From an uncultured Bacteroidia bacterium (GTDB lineage Bacteria > Bacteroidota > Bacteroidia > Bacteroidales > UBA932): 64,000 nt of DNA. The notes under the pieces are model-generated. The model saw nothing but the letters and a program-made list of their open reading frames with translations, searched no databases and was not told the DNA's origin. The stretch covers positions 17,857 to 81,856 of the forward strand of contig CACYWN010000010.1 of assembly GCA_902778105.1 (NCBI GenBank), written 5' to 3'. Positions 48,442 to 57,413 of the stretch are shown here, one piece after another. Positions within the stretch are counted from its first letter, which is position 1. Every line of letters starts with the position of its first letter. The position numbers and the translations under genes are program-made.

Positions 48442-50223
48442 CTACATTCTCTCCGGAAGCTCGATTCCGAGGATGCCCATCGCGCTGCGGAGCGTGCGGG
48501 CCATCACGGAGATCAGTTCCAGACGGAACTTCAGCAGACCCTGGTCCTCCTCACGGAGGATCGGGGTTTCGTGATAATACTGGTTGAACTCCTTCGCCAA
48601 GTCATACGCGTAGTTCGCCAGCACGGCAGGGCTCAGGGCCGCTCCGGCCTCGGCGACCTTGGCCGGGAAAGTGCCCAGGAGCTTGATGAGGCGGATCTCC
48701 TTCGGCGAAGGGACGAGGGCGGTCGTGACGTCGGCGGGGCCGAACGCCACCGTCGCCTTCCGCAGGATCGAGCAGATACGGGCGTGCGTGTACTGGATGA
48801 AGGGACCGGTATTGCCGTTGAAGTCGATGGATTCCTTCGGGTTGAAGAGCATCGTCTTCTTGGGATCGACCTTGATGATGAAATACTTCAGGGCACCGAG
48901 GCCGATCATGTGATACAGCCGTTCCTTCTCCTCCTCGGAGATGTCGGCCAGCTTGCCGCTTTCCTCGGAGGTCTTCTTCGCCTCCTCATACATGCTCTGG
49001 ATGAGGTCGTCGGCATCGACGACGGTTCCTTCGCGGGACTTCATCTTGCCTTCGGGAAGCTCCACCATGCCGTAGGACAGGTGGTAGATCTGGTCCGCCC
49101 AGGCAAAGCCCAGCTTCTTGAGGATAAGCTTCAGGACCTGGAAATGGTAGTCCTGCTCGTTGCCCACGACATACACGTGGGAATCCAGGTCGTACTTGGC
49201 GAACCGGCGCTCGGCGGTGCCAAGGTCCTGGGTGATGTACACCGAGGTGCCGTCGCCGCGGAGGACGAGTTTGCGGTCCAGGCCGTCGGCCGTGAGGTCG
49301 CACCACACGGAGCCGTCGGCTTCCTTCACGAAAACGCCTTCTTCCAACCCTTTCTGCACCAGTTCCTTGCCCAGGAGGTACGTCTCGGACTCGTGGTCCA
49401 CCTGGTCGAAGGTGATGCCCAGGGCGGCATACGTCTCGTCGAAGCCGGCATAGACCCAGCCGTTCATCATGGACCAGAGCGCCCGGACGTCGGGATCGTT
49501 CTGCTCCCACTTCACGAGCATTTCGTGGGCCTCTTTCAGGGAGGGGGCGGCCTTCTTGGCCTCGTCCTCGGACATCCCCTCTTCCATCAGCTTCTTGACC
49601 TCGGCCTTGTACATCTTGTCGAAGGCCACATAGCAGTCGCCCACGAGGTGGTCGCCCTTGATGCCGGTGGATTCCGGGGTCTTGCCCTGGAACTCCTTCT
49701 GCCAGGCCAGCATGGACTTGCAGATATGGACGCCGCGGTCGTTGACGATCGTGGACTTGATGACCTCGTTGCCGCAGGCTTTGAGGAGGCGCGACACGCT
49801 GTCTCCGAGGAGGTTGTTGCGGATATGGCCCAGGTGCAGGGGCTTGTTGGTATTCGGGGAGGAGAACTCCACCATGATGCGCTTGCCGGTAGCGGGAAGC
49901 TGGCCATATGCGTCGTTGGAGGCGATTTCGGCAAGGGTCTCGTCCCAATACACCGGCGAGAAGGACAGGTTCAGGAAACCCTTCACGGAGTTGAAGGCGG
50001 CGATCTCCGGGACATTCTCCACGAGCCACGCACCGATGGCGTTTCCCGTCGCATCGGGGGCGCTGTGCGTAATCTTGAGGAGCGGGAAGGTCACGAGGGT
50101 ATAATCTCCCTCGAACTCTTTCCGGGTCACGGAAACCTGCAGGATATTCTCTTGTACATCGGCCCCGTACAGGGCCTTGATGGCCTCGGCGGCCTTCTTC
50201 TGGATAAAAGATTCGGGTGACAT
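48442..50223 (-). CDS. argS: Arginyl-tRNA synthetase
   Basis: 593 aa. The class Ia signature HLGH lies at 130-133 inside SSPNTNKPLHLGHIRNN, with the preceding FSSPN as usual in ArgS, and the KMSKS-like loop reads KMKSREGTVV. The N-terminal Add1 domain and C-terminal DALR anticodon-binding domain (IQYTHARICSILRK, LPERM end) are both present. Attaches Arg to tRNA-Arg. Directly adjacent to the convergent MFS gene (no spacer). A palindromic repeat element separates it from upstream rpoD, so it may be transcribed with that gene or from its own promoter. Confidence 0.96.
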   Translation of the reverse strand: MSPESFIQKKAAEAIKALYGADVQENILQVSVTRKEFEGDYTLVTFPLLKITHSAPDATGNAIGAWLVENVPEIAAFNSVKGFLNLSFSPVYWDETLAEIASNDAYGQLPATGKRIMVEFSSPNTNKPLHLGHIRNNLLGDSVSRLLKACGNEVIKSTIVNDRGVHICKSMLAWQKEFQGKTPESTGIKGDHLVGDCYVAFDKMYKAEVKKLMEEGMSEDEAKKAAPSLKEAHEMLVKWEQNDPDVRALWSMMNGWVYAGFDETYAALGITFDQVDHESETYLLGKELVQKGLEEGVFVKEADGSVWCDLTADGLDRKLVLRGDGTSVYITQDLGTAERRFAKYDLDSHVYVVGNEQDYHFQVLKLILKKLGFAWADQIYHLSYGMVELPEGKMKSREGTVVDADDLIQSMYEEAKKTSEESGKLADISEEEKERLYHMIGLGALKYFIIKVDPKKTMLFNPKESIDFNGNTGPFIQYTHARICSILRKATVAFGPADVTTALVPSPKEIRLIKLLGTFPAKVAEAGAALSPAVLANYAYDLAKEFNQYYHETPILREEDQGLLKFRLELISVMARTLRSAMGILGIELPERM

Positions 50224-50237
50224 TCAGGATGGTTTTT

Positions 50238-50343
50238 AGATTCCTTCGCTTCGCTCGGAATGACAGAAACCTGTCACTCCGAAGAGGTCGTAAGACTATT
50301 CCTCTGTCATTCTGAGGAGGTCGTAAGACCGACGAAAGAATCT
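50238..50343. repeat. Palindromic dispersed repeat between argS and rpoD
   Basis: Outer arms AGATTC (50238-50243) and GAATCT (50338-50343) and inner arms GGAATGACAG (50257-50266) and CTGTCATTCT (50304-50313) form inverted repeats. Two direct copies of a 27-base unit containing AGGTCGTAAGAC lie inside (50271-50297 and 50304-50330). It resembles a repeat type I remember as dispersed in Bacteroidales intergenic regions. Confidence 0.7.
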
Positions 50344-50349
50344 TTTCGG

Positions 50350-51210
50350 TTAACCGAGATAGCCTTTTAACAACTTGCTGCGGGACGGGCTCTTGAGACG
50401 GCGGATGGCCTTCTCCTTGATCTGGCGCACGCGCTCACGGGTGAGGCCGAAGCGTTCGCCGATCTCCTCGAGGGTCATTTCCTGGCAGCCGATGCCGAAG
50501 AAAGACTTGACGATCTCGCGCTCACGGTCCGTCAGGGTGGAAAGGGCGCGCTCGATCTCGGTGTTCAGGGATTCGTTCACGAGGCCCTTGTCCGCCATCG
50601 GGGAATCGTCGTTGGGGAGCACGTCCAGGAGACTGTTGTCCTCCCCTTCCACGAACGGGGCGTCCACGGAGACGTGGCGGCCGCTCACGCGGAGGGTGTC
50701 GGAAATCTTGTCCTTCGGAACGTCGATCATTTCGGAGAGCTCCTCATTGGAAGGCTGGCGCTCGTACTCCTGTTCGAACTTGGAGAGGGCCTTGTTGATC
50801 TTGTTCAGGGAACCCACCTGGTTGAGCGGGAGACGCACGATGCGGCTCTGTTCGGCGAGGGCCTGGAGGATGCTCTGGCGGATCCACCACACGGCATAGG
50901 AGATGAACTTGAAGCCACGGGTCTCGTCGAATTTCTCGGCGGCCTTGATCAGGCCCAGATTGCCTTCATTGATCAGGTCGGGGAGGCTCAGTCCCTGGTT
51001 CTGATACTGCTTGGCGACGGAAACGACGAAACGGAGGTTCGCACGGGTGAGCTTTTCCAGGGCCACGGGATCGCCCTTGCGGATGCGCTGGGCAAGTTCC
51101 ACTTCCTCTTCCGGGGTCACCAACTCTTCCCTGCCGATCTCCTGGAGGTATTTGTCCAGGGACGCGCTCTCGCGGTTGGTGATGGATTTAGTAATCTTTA
51201 ACTGTCTCAT
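50350..51210 (-). CDS. rpoD: RNA polymerase primary sigma factor (RpoD/SigA, Bacteroidetes short form)
   Basis: 286 aa. Region 1.2 [25 protein letters not shown], region 2 [37 protein letters not shown] and [16 protein letters not shown], region 3, and region 4 with helix-turn-helix [27 protein letters not shown]. Region 1.1 is absent, as in Bacteroidetes, whose primary sigma factors have about 290 residues. The TAnnTTTG elements listed elsewhere are what this sigma is expected to read. A perfect hairpin with T-run separates it from htrA, so its own promoter or readthrough must be involved. Confidence 0.95.
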   Translation of the reverse strand: MRQLKITKSITNRESASLDKYLQEIGREELVTPEEEVELAQRIRKGDPVALEKLTRANLRFVVSVAKQYQNQGLSLPDLINEGNLGLIKAAEKFDETRGFKFISYAVWWIRQSILQALAEQSRIVRLPLNQVGSLNKINKALSKFEQEYERQPSNEELSEMIDVPKDKISDTLRVSGRHVSVDAPFVEGEDNSLLDVLPNDDSPMADKGLVNESLNTEIERALSTLTDREREIVKSFFGIGCQEMTLEEIGERFGLTRERVRQIKEKAIRRLKSPSRSKLLKGYLG

Positions 51211-51216
51211 CTATAT

Positions 51217-51258
51217 AAAAAACAATTACGGTCAGCCTCGTAAGAAACTGACCGTAAC
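51217..51258 (-). terminator. Stem-loop with T-run between htrA and rpoD
   Basis: TTACGGTCAG (51226-51235) and CTGACCGTAA (51248-51257) pair perfectly over ten bases. On the minus strand the stem is followed by TTGTTTTTTA. It lies only about 16 bases before the rpoD start, so it could be the htrA terminator or an attenuator for rpoD. Confidence 0.7.
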
Positions 51259-51284
51259 GCTTTTACACTAACTTTGGCAGTCTC

Positions 51285-52736
51285 TTACTTGCCAAAGCCG
51301 AAATAGAAGGACTTGCCGTTTTCATCCACACCTTCAATGTAGATGCCGCGCTGGGCCTTCTTCGCCTTGGCGATCACGTCTTCGGGTTTCGAAACGGGCT
51401 CGTCATTCACATACAGGATGACGGAACCGCTGGTCGCACCGGCCTCGGCCATCTTGCCCTGGCCCACGGAAACGATCTTCACACCCGAACGGAGGCGCAT
51501 CGCCTTCAGTTCATCGGGTTCCATCGCCTTCAGCCTGGCGCCGTAGAACGCCACCGAGCCGTCCACATCCACCTCGCCGGTCTGGGTGGCAGCTGCATGG
51601 AAGGTAACCTCGGCGGAATTCTCCTTGCCATCCCGGATATACGTGATGACGGCCTTGTCGCCCGGATGGTAGCTGTTCACCTTCTCCTGCACGGAGGCAC
51701 CGTCCGTAATCATCTGACCGTCAATGGCTATGATCACGTCGCCCTGCTTCAGGCCAGCCTCTTCCGCGGCACTTCCCTTCGAAACCTCGTAAATATATAC
51801 GCCGTTCATCGAATTAAGTTTCAAATCTTCTTGAATTTTTTTATCAATGGGCTGCATGGTAATGCCCAGCATGGCCCGCTTGACGGAACCGAAGTCGATG
51901 AGGTCACCGGCCACGCGCTTGACGATGTTCACCGGTACGGCAAAGGAATAGCCTGTATAGGAGCCGGTCTGGGAGACGATGGCGGTGTTGATGCCCACCA
52001 GTTCGCCCTTCTTGTTGACGAGGGCGCCGCCGGAGTTGCCGGGGTTCACGGCCGCATCGGTCTGGATGAAGGATTCGATCTTGAATTCGCCGCTGCCGTC
52101 GGGCATGGAACGTCCCTTCGCGGAGACGATGCCGGCCGTGATGGTGGAGCGGAGCTGGGCGCCCAGCGGAGAGCCGATCGCGAGGACCCACTCACCCAGG
52201 CGGAGTTGGTCGCTGTCTCCCATCGGGATGGTCGGAAGGTTCTGCGCATCGACCTTGATGATCGCAACGTCCGTCGCCGGGTCGGTACCCACGACGGTGG
52301 CGTCGTACTGCTGGTTGTCGTTCAGGGTGACGGAAATCTTGGTCGCGCCGGAGACGACGTGGTTGTTGGTGACGATATAGCCGTCCGGACGGATGATCAC
52401 GCCGCTGCCGCTGCCTTTCTGTTCCCGGGACTGGGGCTGGCCGAAGCCATACTCGTCACCGAAGAAGTACCGGAAGAACGGGTCGATGTTCAGCGACTGG
52501 GCACGGGACTGGACGGTCACCTCCACATAGACGACGGCCTCCACCGCGGATTCAGCCGCAAACGTAAAATCGGGGTAGTCGGATTCTGCCAGATTGACAG
52601 TCCGGTATTCCACCGTTCCGTTCTCGCCCACCAGGCGGGCGGGGTCCAGGTTCTTTTCATTGGCCTTTACGACACCATAGGCCGTCAATCCCCCCGCGAG
52701 GATTGAGAGCAACACTGTTAAAATGCCTCTTTTCAT
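51285..52736 (-). CDS. Deg/HtrA family periplasmic serine protease
   Basis: 483 aa from ATG 52736 (MKRGILTVLLSILAGGLTAYG, signal anchor or signal peptide). Catalytic triad: His126 in TNNHVVSG, Asp156 in TDVAIIKVD, Ser235 in GNSGGAL. PDZ domain(s) follow, with NSMNGVYIYEVSKGSAAEEAGLKQGDVIIAIDG and a second weaker one at the end (GVKIVSVGQGKMAEAGA). Degrades or refolds damaged envelope proteins. The stem-loop after the stop lies before rpoD. No clear TAnnTTTG element was found upstream. Confidence 0.93.
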   Translation of the reverse strand: MKRGILTVLLSILAGGLTAYGVVKANEKNLDPARLVGENGTVEYRTVNLAESDYPDFTFAAESAVEAVVYVEVTVQSRAQSLNIDPFFRYFFGDEYGFGQPQSREQKGSGSGVIIRPDGYIVTNNHVVSGATKISVTLNDNQQYDATVVGTDPATDVAIIKVDAQNLPTIPMGDSDQLRLGEWVLAIGSPLGAQLRSTITAGIVSAKGRSMPDGSGEFKIESFIQTDAAVNPGNSGGALVNKKGELVGINTAIVSQTGSYTGYSFAVPVNIVKRVAGDLIDFGSVKRAMLGITMQPIDKKIQEDLKLNSMNGVYIYEVSKGSAAEEAGLKQGDVIIAIDGQMITDGASVQEKVNSYHPGDKAVITYIRDGKENSAEVTFHAAATQTGEVDVDGSVAFYGARLKAMEPDELKAMRLRSGVKIVSVGQGKMAEAGATSGSVILYVNDEPVSKPEDVIAKAKKAQRGIYIEGVDENGKSFYFGFGK

Positions 52737-52797
52737 AGTACACATGTTTTATTGCCGGGAAAAAATTCAAGATTTATGCCATTTGCGAGATTTTTCT

Positions 52798-52805
52798 TAT
52801 ATTTG
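52798..52805 (+). promoter_or_regulatory. -7 promoter element (TATATTTG) of dnaN
   Basis: Perfect TAnnTTTG match, 58 bases before the dnaN ATG. Longer frames that start upstream of it are rejected. Confidence 0.55.
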
Positions 52806-52863
52806 TCAGTTGAGCGGCCCCACGAAGCCGTTCCACTCCGCGAATCATAAAAATGCGCATGAT

Positions 52864-53985
52864 ATGAAACTGAACATTTCCAGCACCGACCTCCTCAAGG
52901 GGCTTCTGGACGTCTCCAAGGCCATTCCGTCCAAGTCCGCCCTGCCAATCCTCGAAAACTTCCTGTTCGTCCTGAAGGGCGGAAAGCTCGAGGTGACGGC
53001 TTCGGATTCCGAGCTTACGCTCCGGACGTCCATCGAGGTGGAAGGAGCCGAAGAGGAGGGAAGCATCGCCGTTCCCGCCCGCCACATGATCGACCTCCTG
53101 AAGGAGCTCCCCGACCAGCCGCTCCGCATCCGGACCCTCAACGACAGTTCCTTCGAATGCAGCTGGGCCAGCGGCAATTCGGTCCTCCCCTACTTCCCGG
53201 CCGACGACTATCCGGAGATCAAGGGAACCGGCGAGGACGCCCAGAAAGTGGAATTCCCGGCCGCCAGCCTGGTCGAGGGCATCCAGGGCACCGTCTATGC
53301 CACCGCCGACGACGAGATCCGTCCTGCGATGAACGGTATCTTCTTCGATATCGACACGGACTCCACGACCCTCGTCGCGTCCGACTCCCACAAACTCATC
53401 TGCTACACCACCACGGATGTGAAAGCCTCCGAGAAGGCCTCCTTCATCCTTCACAAGAAACCCGCCGGCGTGCTCCGCAGCATCATCGGCAAGGACGTGG
53501 AGAAGGTGGACGTGGCGTTCGACGGCAGCACCGCCCAGTTCACTTTCGGCGGAACGATGATGATCTGCCGGCTGGTCGTGGGCAAGTACCCGAAATACCG
53601 GGACGTCATCCCCAAGAACAACGCCAACGTCCTGAAGATCGACCGCACCCTGCTCCTCAATACGGTACGCCGGGTGGCGGTCTGCTCCAACAAGGCATCG
53701 AACCATATCAAGTTCACCCTCAAGGAAGGCCAGCTGGAAGTCTCCGCCCAGGACCTGGGCTTCGCCCTCGCCGCCTATGAGAAGATCAGCTGCGACTATG
53801 CCGGCGACGAACTCACTATCGGCTTCAAGTCCACCTTCCTGACGGAGATCCTCTCCAACATGGGCTGCAACGGAATCGTCATCAAGTTCGCCGACGCCCG
53901 CCGCGCCGCCCTCATCCTCCCTGCCGAGGAAGAGGCCGAGACCGAAAAGATCTGCGGCATCCTGATGCCGATCATGATTTCGTAA
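52864..53985 (+). CDS. dnaN: DNA polymerase III subunit beta (sliding clamp)
   Basis: 373 aa from ATG 52864 (MKLNISSTDLLKGLLDVSKA); an upstream in-frame ATG at 52723 would lie before the promoter. The three-fold repeated clamp domain pattern is present: LPILENFLFVLKGGKLEVTASDSELTL, then FPAASLVEGIQGTVYATADDEIRPAMNGIFFDI, and the C-terminal IKFADARRAALILPAEE. Encircles DNA and holds polymerases. The exonuclease gene starts six bases downstream. Confidence 0.95.
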   Translation: MKLNISSTDLLKGLLDVSKAIPSKSALPILENFLFVLKGGKLEVTASDSELTLRTSIEVEGAEEEGSIAVPARHMIDLLKELPDQPLRIRTLNDSSFECSWASGNSVLPYFPADDYPEIKGTGEDAQKVEFPAASLVEGIQGTVYATADDEIRPAMNGIFFDIDTDSTTLVASDSHKLICYTTTDVKASEKASFILHKKPAGVLRSIIGKDVEKVDVAFDGSTAQFTFGGTMMICRLVVGKYPKYRDVIPKNNANVLKIDRTLLLNTVRRVAVCSNKASNHIKFTLKEGQLEVSAQDLGFALAAYEKISCDYAGDELTIGFKSTFLTEILSNMGCNGIVIKFADARRAALILPAEEEAETEKICGILMPIMIS

Positions 53986-53991
53986 AAGATT

Positions 53992-54960
53992 ATGGAACTG
54001 AACCTTACAAGGCCGCTGCTCTTTTTTGACATTGAGAGCACCGGCCTTAACATTGCCACGGACGGCATCATCGAACTGAGCTTTGTCAAGGTATTTCCCG
54101 GACAGGAGAAGCCCGAAGTCAAGACCTGGAAGATCAAACCCTGGGACTACCGCAACCATCGCGTCATTCCCATCAATCCCAGCGCCTCGGAAGTGAACGG
54201 TGTGAAGGACGAGGACCTCGTGGACTGCCCGAAATTCATCGAAGTCCTTCCCGAGGTGGCCCGATGGCTCAGCGGCAGCGACCTGGCCGGCTTCAACTCC
54301 ACCAAATTCGACCTTCCCCTGCTGGCCGAGGAGATCGAACGGGTCCGCGAATACTGCCTGACCCGCATCTCCGACCCCAAGGCACACGACAAGGCGGCTC
54401 AGATGCTCCAGTGCATCGAAGGGATCAACCTGCACGAGAGCAGGATGGTGGATGTCCAGAACATCTATCACCATATGGAGCCGCGGAACCTCCGGGCCGC
54501 CTACCGCTTCTACTGCGGCGGGAAAGACTTCGAGAATGCCCACTCGGCGGAAGCCGATACCATGGCCACCTACGAAGTCCTGAAAGCGCAGCTGGACCGT
54601 TACCAGGCACCGTCCGAGACGCAGCAGGAAGTCCTGAAGAACGACGTGGACGCCCTGTCCCGGATCGGCGGACGGGCCCGGAACGTGGATTTCGCCGGCC
54701 GCCTGTACCTGAACGACGACGGGGAACCTACTGTCAGTTTCGGCAAGCACAAGGGCCGTACCGCCCGGGACATCTGGGAAAACGAGCCCTCCTACTTCGC
54801 CTGGATCGAGAACGGCGACTTCACCCTGGACACCAAGCAGCAGTTCGCCCGACTCAAGAAGCAGTATCAGCAGGAGCGCAAAGAAGCGCTCAACCGGCCG
54901 GCTACAGCCGATGAACTTGCCGGCCTGGCCAGCAAGTTCAACAAAGGCAAATTATTCTGA
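53992..54960 (+). CDS. DnaQ-like 3'-5' exonuclease with C-terminal QSregVF/DUF3820-like domain
   Basis: 322 aa. DEDDh exonuclease motifs: ExoI FFDIESTGLN (Asp, Glu), ExoII GFNSTKFDLPLL, ExoIII HSAEADTMATYEVL (His, Asp). These are followed by a linker and then, at about 245-290, FGKHKGRTARDIWENEPSYFAWIENGDF, matching the small DUF3820 (QSregVF-like) domain. The combination, starting six bases after dnaN, suggests a proofreading or nuclease role linked with replication or repair. The C-terminal KFNKGKLF tail is basic. The domain fusion is visible; the role is inferred. Confidence 0.88.
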   Translation: MELNLTRPLLFFDIESTGLNIATDGIIELSFVKVFPGQEKPEVKTWKIKPWDYRNHRVIPINPSASEVNGVKDEDLVDCPKFIEVLPEVARWLSGSDLAGFNSTKFDLPLLAEEIERVREYCLTRISDPKAHDKAAQMLQCIEGINLHESRMVDVQNIYHHMEPRNLRAAYRFYCGGKDFENAHSAEADTMATYEVLKAQLDRYQAPSETQQEVLKNDVDALSRIGGRARNVDFAGRLYLNDDGEPTVSFGKHKGRTARDIWENEPSYFAWIENGDFTLDTKQQFARLKKQYQQERKEALNRPATADELAGLASKFNKGKLF

Positions 54961-54969
54961 GTCAGGTAT

Positions 54970-56334
54970 CTATCTGATCCTGTACAAGACACTGGCATGC
55001 GGCTGCAGGACGGCGGAGATGCTGTCCTTCCCGCTGCGGGAATGCTCACCGGTCCAAAGGTCGGTGAGTTTCTTTCTGCCCTTCAGGCCCAGGTCGGCGA
55101 GGGAGACCTCGACGTGCTGTTCCTCTTCGGCCATATTGAACAGGGCCAGGTAGGTTTCTCCCGTAACGGCGTCCACCGAGGTGACGGCCAGCCGGTCCTC
55201 CGTCCTGAACACCTGCCGGACATCCCGGCTCTGCGAATGCATCCGCAGCACCTCCCGATTGGTCAGGAGGGAGGTCGTGAATTCGTCCAGCGAAGGCATG
55301 TCACCGCCGAACATCAGCGGGGAGCGGAGGATGCAGAAGAAAGTCATCAGCGAGCGCTGCTCGTCCTTCGTGAGCCGGGACGGACGGTCTTTCCCCCGTT
55401 CTCCGCGGATGGACAGGCGGCCGAGCGGAATCATGTCGCAATCCGGCCAGGTACCGGTCTGGATGTACGGATACCAGTCCTCCGCGACCCGCATCAGGTT
55501 GGTCACGTCTCTCCACAGGTCCCATACATCGTTGACCATCCGCCACATATTGGCATGCGTGCTGATATGGGCAGCCTCCGAGGGCGGCGTGGCACCGGGA
55601 GAGGTACTGAGGACGATCGGCCTTCCGCAACCGTCGATGGCCTTGCGGATCATTTCGATCTCCTCCTTGTGATACGGAGAGGAGAGGTCGTCGATCTTGA
55701 TGAAATCCACCCCCCAGGAAGCGTACAGTTCGAAAATGGAGTTGTAATACTCCTGGGCACCGGGTTTCGATGCGTCGACGGAATAGTTGTCGTGCAGCCA
55801 GCGGCAGAGGCGGTCCTCATTATAGACCTGGTCGGCCGTGATGCCGTCGGTTCCCTTGACGGGAGTCTTCTGGTTGACGGCGATCTTCGGAATGCCACGC
55901 ATGATATGGATGCCGAATTTGAGACCTTTCCCGTGGACATAGTCGGCCAGCGGCTTGAAACCGGCGCCGTCCGCCGCGGAAGGGAAACGGTTGACGGCAG
56001 GCTGATACCGTCCCCATTCGTCCATCACGTACCGGGGATCGGTCTCGTTATAGCCGCCCGCCTTGTCATTCTCGACGAACCAGCGGATATCCACGACGAT
56101 GTATTCCCAGCCATAGTCGGCCAGATGCTCCGCCATGTAGTCGGCATTCGCCTTCACCTCCGACTCGACGACGGTCGGGCCGTAGCAGTCCCAGCTGTTC
56201 CAGCCCATGGGAGGTGTCAGGGCCCAGTCGCGGAAATCGCCGAAACCGGCCGGTTGTCCGTCGTTTTGCTGCTGAGGTCCGCCGCAGGCGCAGAGAAGCC
56301 CTGCCGCGAGAAGGATACTGGTTATCTTTTTCAT
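54970..56334 (-). CDS. GH27 alpha-galactosidase-like lipoprotein
   Basis: 454 aa. Lipobox LCAC in MKKITSILLAAGLLCACGG. The GH27 barrel is complete: LTPPMGWNSWDCYG, YIVVDIRWFV, GLKFGIHIMRG, and the nucleophile motif GVDFIKIDDLS with Asp215 in KxD. The second acid is probably the Asp in RMVNDVWDLW. A C-terminal beta domain (LALFNMAEEEQHVEVSLADLGL) follows. Expected to release terminal alpha-galactose, or a related sugar, from plant or host glycans. Converges on the exonuclease gene with nine bases between stops. No susC/D beside it. Confidence 0.9.
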   Translation of the reverse strand: MKKITSILLAAGLLCACGGPQQQNDGQPAGFGDFRDWALTPPMGWNSWDCYGPTVVESEVKANADYMAEHLADYGWEYIVVDIRWFVENDKAGGYNETDPRYVMDEWGRYQPAVNRFPSAADGAGFKPLADYVHGKGLKFGIHIMRGIPKIAVNQKTPVKGTDGITADQVYNEDRLCRWLHDNYSVDASKPGAQEYYNSIFELYASWGVDFIKIDDLSSPYHKEEIEMIRKAIDGCGRPIVLSTSPGATPPSEAAHISTHANMWRMVNDVWDLWRDVTNLMRVAEDWYPYIQTGTWPDCDMIPLGRLSIRGERGKDRPSRLTKDEQRSLMTFFCILRSPLMFGGDMPSLDEFTTSLLTNREVLRMHSQSRDVRQVFRTEDRLAVTSVDAVTGETYLALFNMAEEEQHVEVSLADLGLKGRKKLTDLWTGEHSRSGKDSISAVLQPHASVLYRIR

Positions 56335-56352
56335 GTTCGGTTTGATTAGTGA

Positions 56353-57360
56353 TTATTCTACGCGTAAATAATAAGTCGTTTCCGAATCACCGCCTTCCAG
56401 GGCGGTGCGGAGGTCCTGCAGGATCACATCGGGACGGACGGGGCCCGTTTCCCAGAACGCATTGCCGCCGCCCCCGGTCGACAGTTTCGTATTGTTCCAG
56501 ACCTGTTTCTGCAGCACCGGGAAATCGGCGAACAGCGGATGGACGCTCCGGAGCTGGGACTTGGTGGAGCACCAGCCCGGATTGAGCCAGCAATCGGCCT
56601 CCCGGGCATATGCATAGGCCTTTTCCACAGAGATGACGGAAGACTGGACCTGCCCGGGAACGGCCCCGAGGACCTCCCCGCCCGCATCGTGGATGAGCCG
56701 GGTCATATAGTTGTCGCCGCCCGGGATGTACCACTGGTCGGCATAGGGGATGTTCACCAGGACCTTTTTCGGAGTGTCCGTTTCCCGGACCAGCGCCAGG
56801 TACCGGTCCCGGATGCCCGCAAAAAGGGAATCGGCAGCCGGTCCGCATCCTGTCATCAGTCCAAACAGCTTGAGATATTCAGCCCGGGCCAGCGGATGGC
56901 TTTCCAGATGCTCGTGGATGACAACGGTTCGGATACCGAGGTCCCTCAGTTTCGCCACATAGGGGGGCTCGGCAGAAGAGACGGAATAGGTCAGTACCAG
57001 GTCCGGCCGAACCTTCAGGATGGTCTCGTAATCCAAGGCGGCGTCATAGCCCACGTCCACGGCGTGCGCACGGACATCCGGGTCCGCAACATAGGAAAGG
57101 CCAGAAACGGCCGTTGCCACGGAATCGCATCCGAGTGCATCGAGGAAACCGATATAGGAAGACGACATGCAGACGATGCTGTGCATGGGCCGGGACACCT
57201 CCAGCGTATCCGGAGGAGCCCCGTAAGGCGAACGGATGACGGCCCTGTTCCCCTGGATATCCAGCCACCGTGCATACTCCATCCCTTCCGGCGACACAGG
57301 ACGTACAGGTGATGCGCAGGAAACCAGAAGGACGAACAGCGGAAGCAGGAGTCGTTTCAT
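56353..57360 (-). CDS. ABC-type substrate-binding lipoprotein (BtuF/FecB-like, orphan)
   Basis: 335 aa from ATG 57360 (MKRLLLPLFVLLVSCASP, lipobox LVSC). The fold fits cluster A-II periplasmic binding proteins for cobalamin, heme or siderophores: HSIVCMSSSYIGFLDALGCDSVA, KVRPDLVLTYS, VIHEHLESHPLARAEYLKLFG and the C-terminal HPLFADFPVLQKQVWNN. No permease or ATPase lies near, so it is orphaned here. A TATTTTTG element lies just upstream. Ligand unknown; metal chelate or corrinoid is the family expectation. Confidence 0.85.
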   Translation of the reverse strand: MKRLLLPLFVLLVSCASPVRPVSPEGMEYARWLDIQGNRAVIRSPYGAPPDTLEVSRPMHSIVCMSSSYIGFLDALGCDSVATAVSGLSYVADPDVRAHAVDVGYDAALDYETILKVRPDLVLTYSVSSAEPPYVAKLRDLGIRTVVIHEHLESHPLARAEYLKLFGLMTGCGPAADSLFAGIRDRYLALVRETDTPKKVLVNIPYADQWYIPGGDNYMTRLIHDAGGEVLGAVPGQVQSSVISVEKAYAYAREADCWLNPGWCSTKSQLRSVHPLFADFPVLQKQVWNNTKLSTGGGGNAFWETGPVRPDVILQDLRTALEGGDSETTYYLRVE

Positions 57361-57368
57361 AGCAATTT

Positions 57369-57376
57369 CAAAAATA
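57369..57376 (-). promoter_or_regulatory. -7 promoter element (TATTTTTG) of the binding-protein gene
   Basis: Fits TAnnTTTG on the minus strand, eight bases before the ATG at 57360. Confidence 0.5.
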
Positions 57377-57388
57377 CGGAAAAGTATG

Positions 57389-57396
57389 TATTTTTG
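57389..57396 (+). promoter_or_regulatory. -7 promoter element (TATTTTTG) of the small unknown gene
   Basis: Fits TAnnTTTG, 17 bases before the ATG at 57414; divergent from the binding-protein element. Confidence 0.5.
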
Positions 57397-57413
57397 CAAA
57401 AAACAGAAACGGA

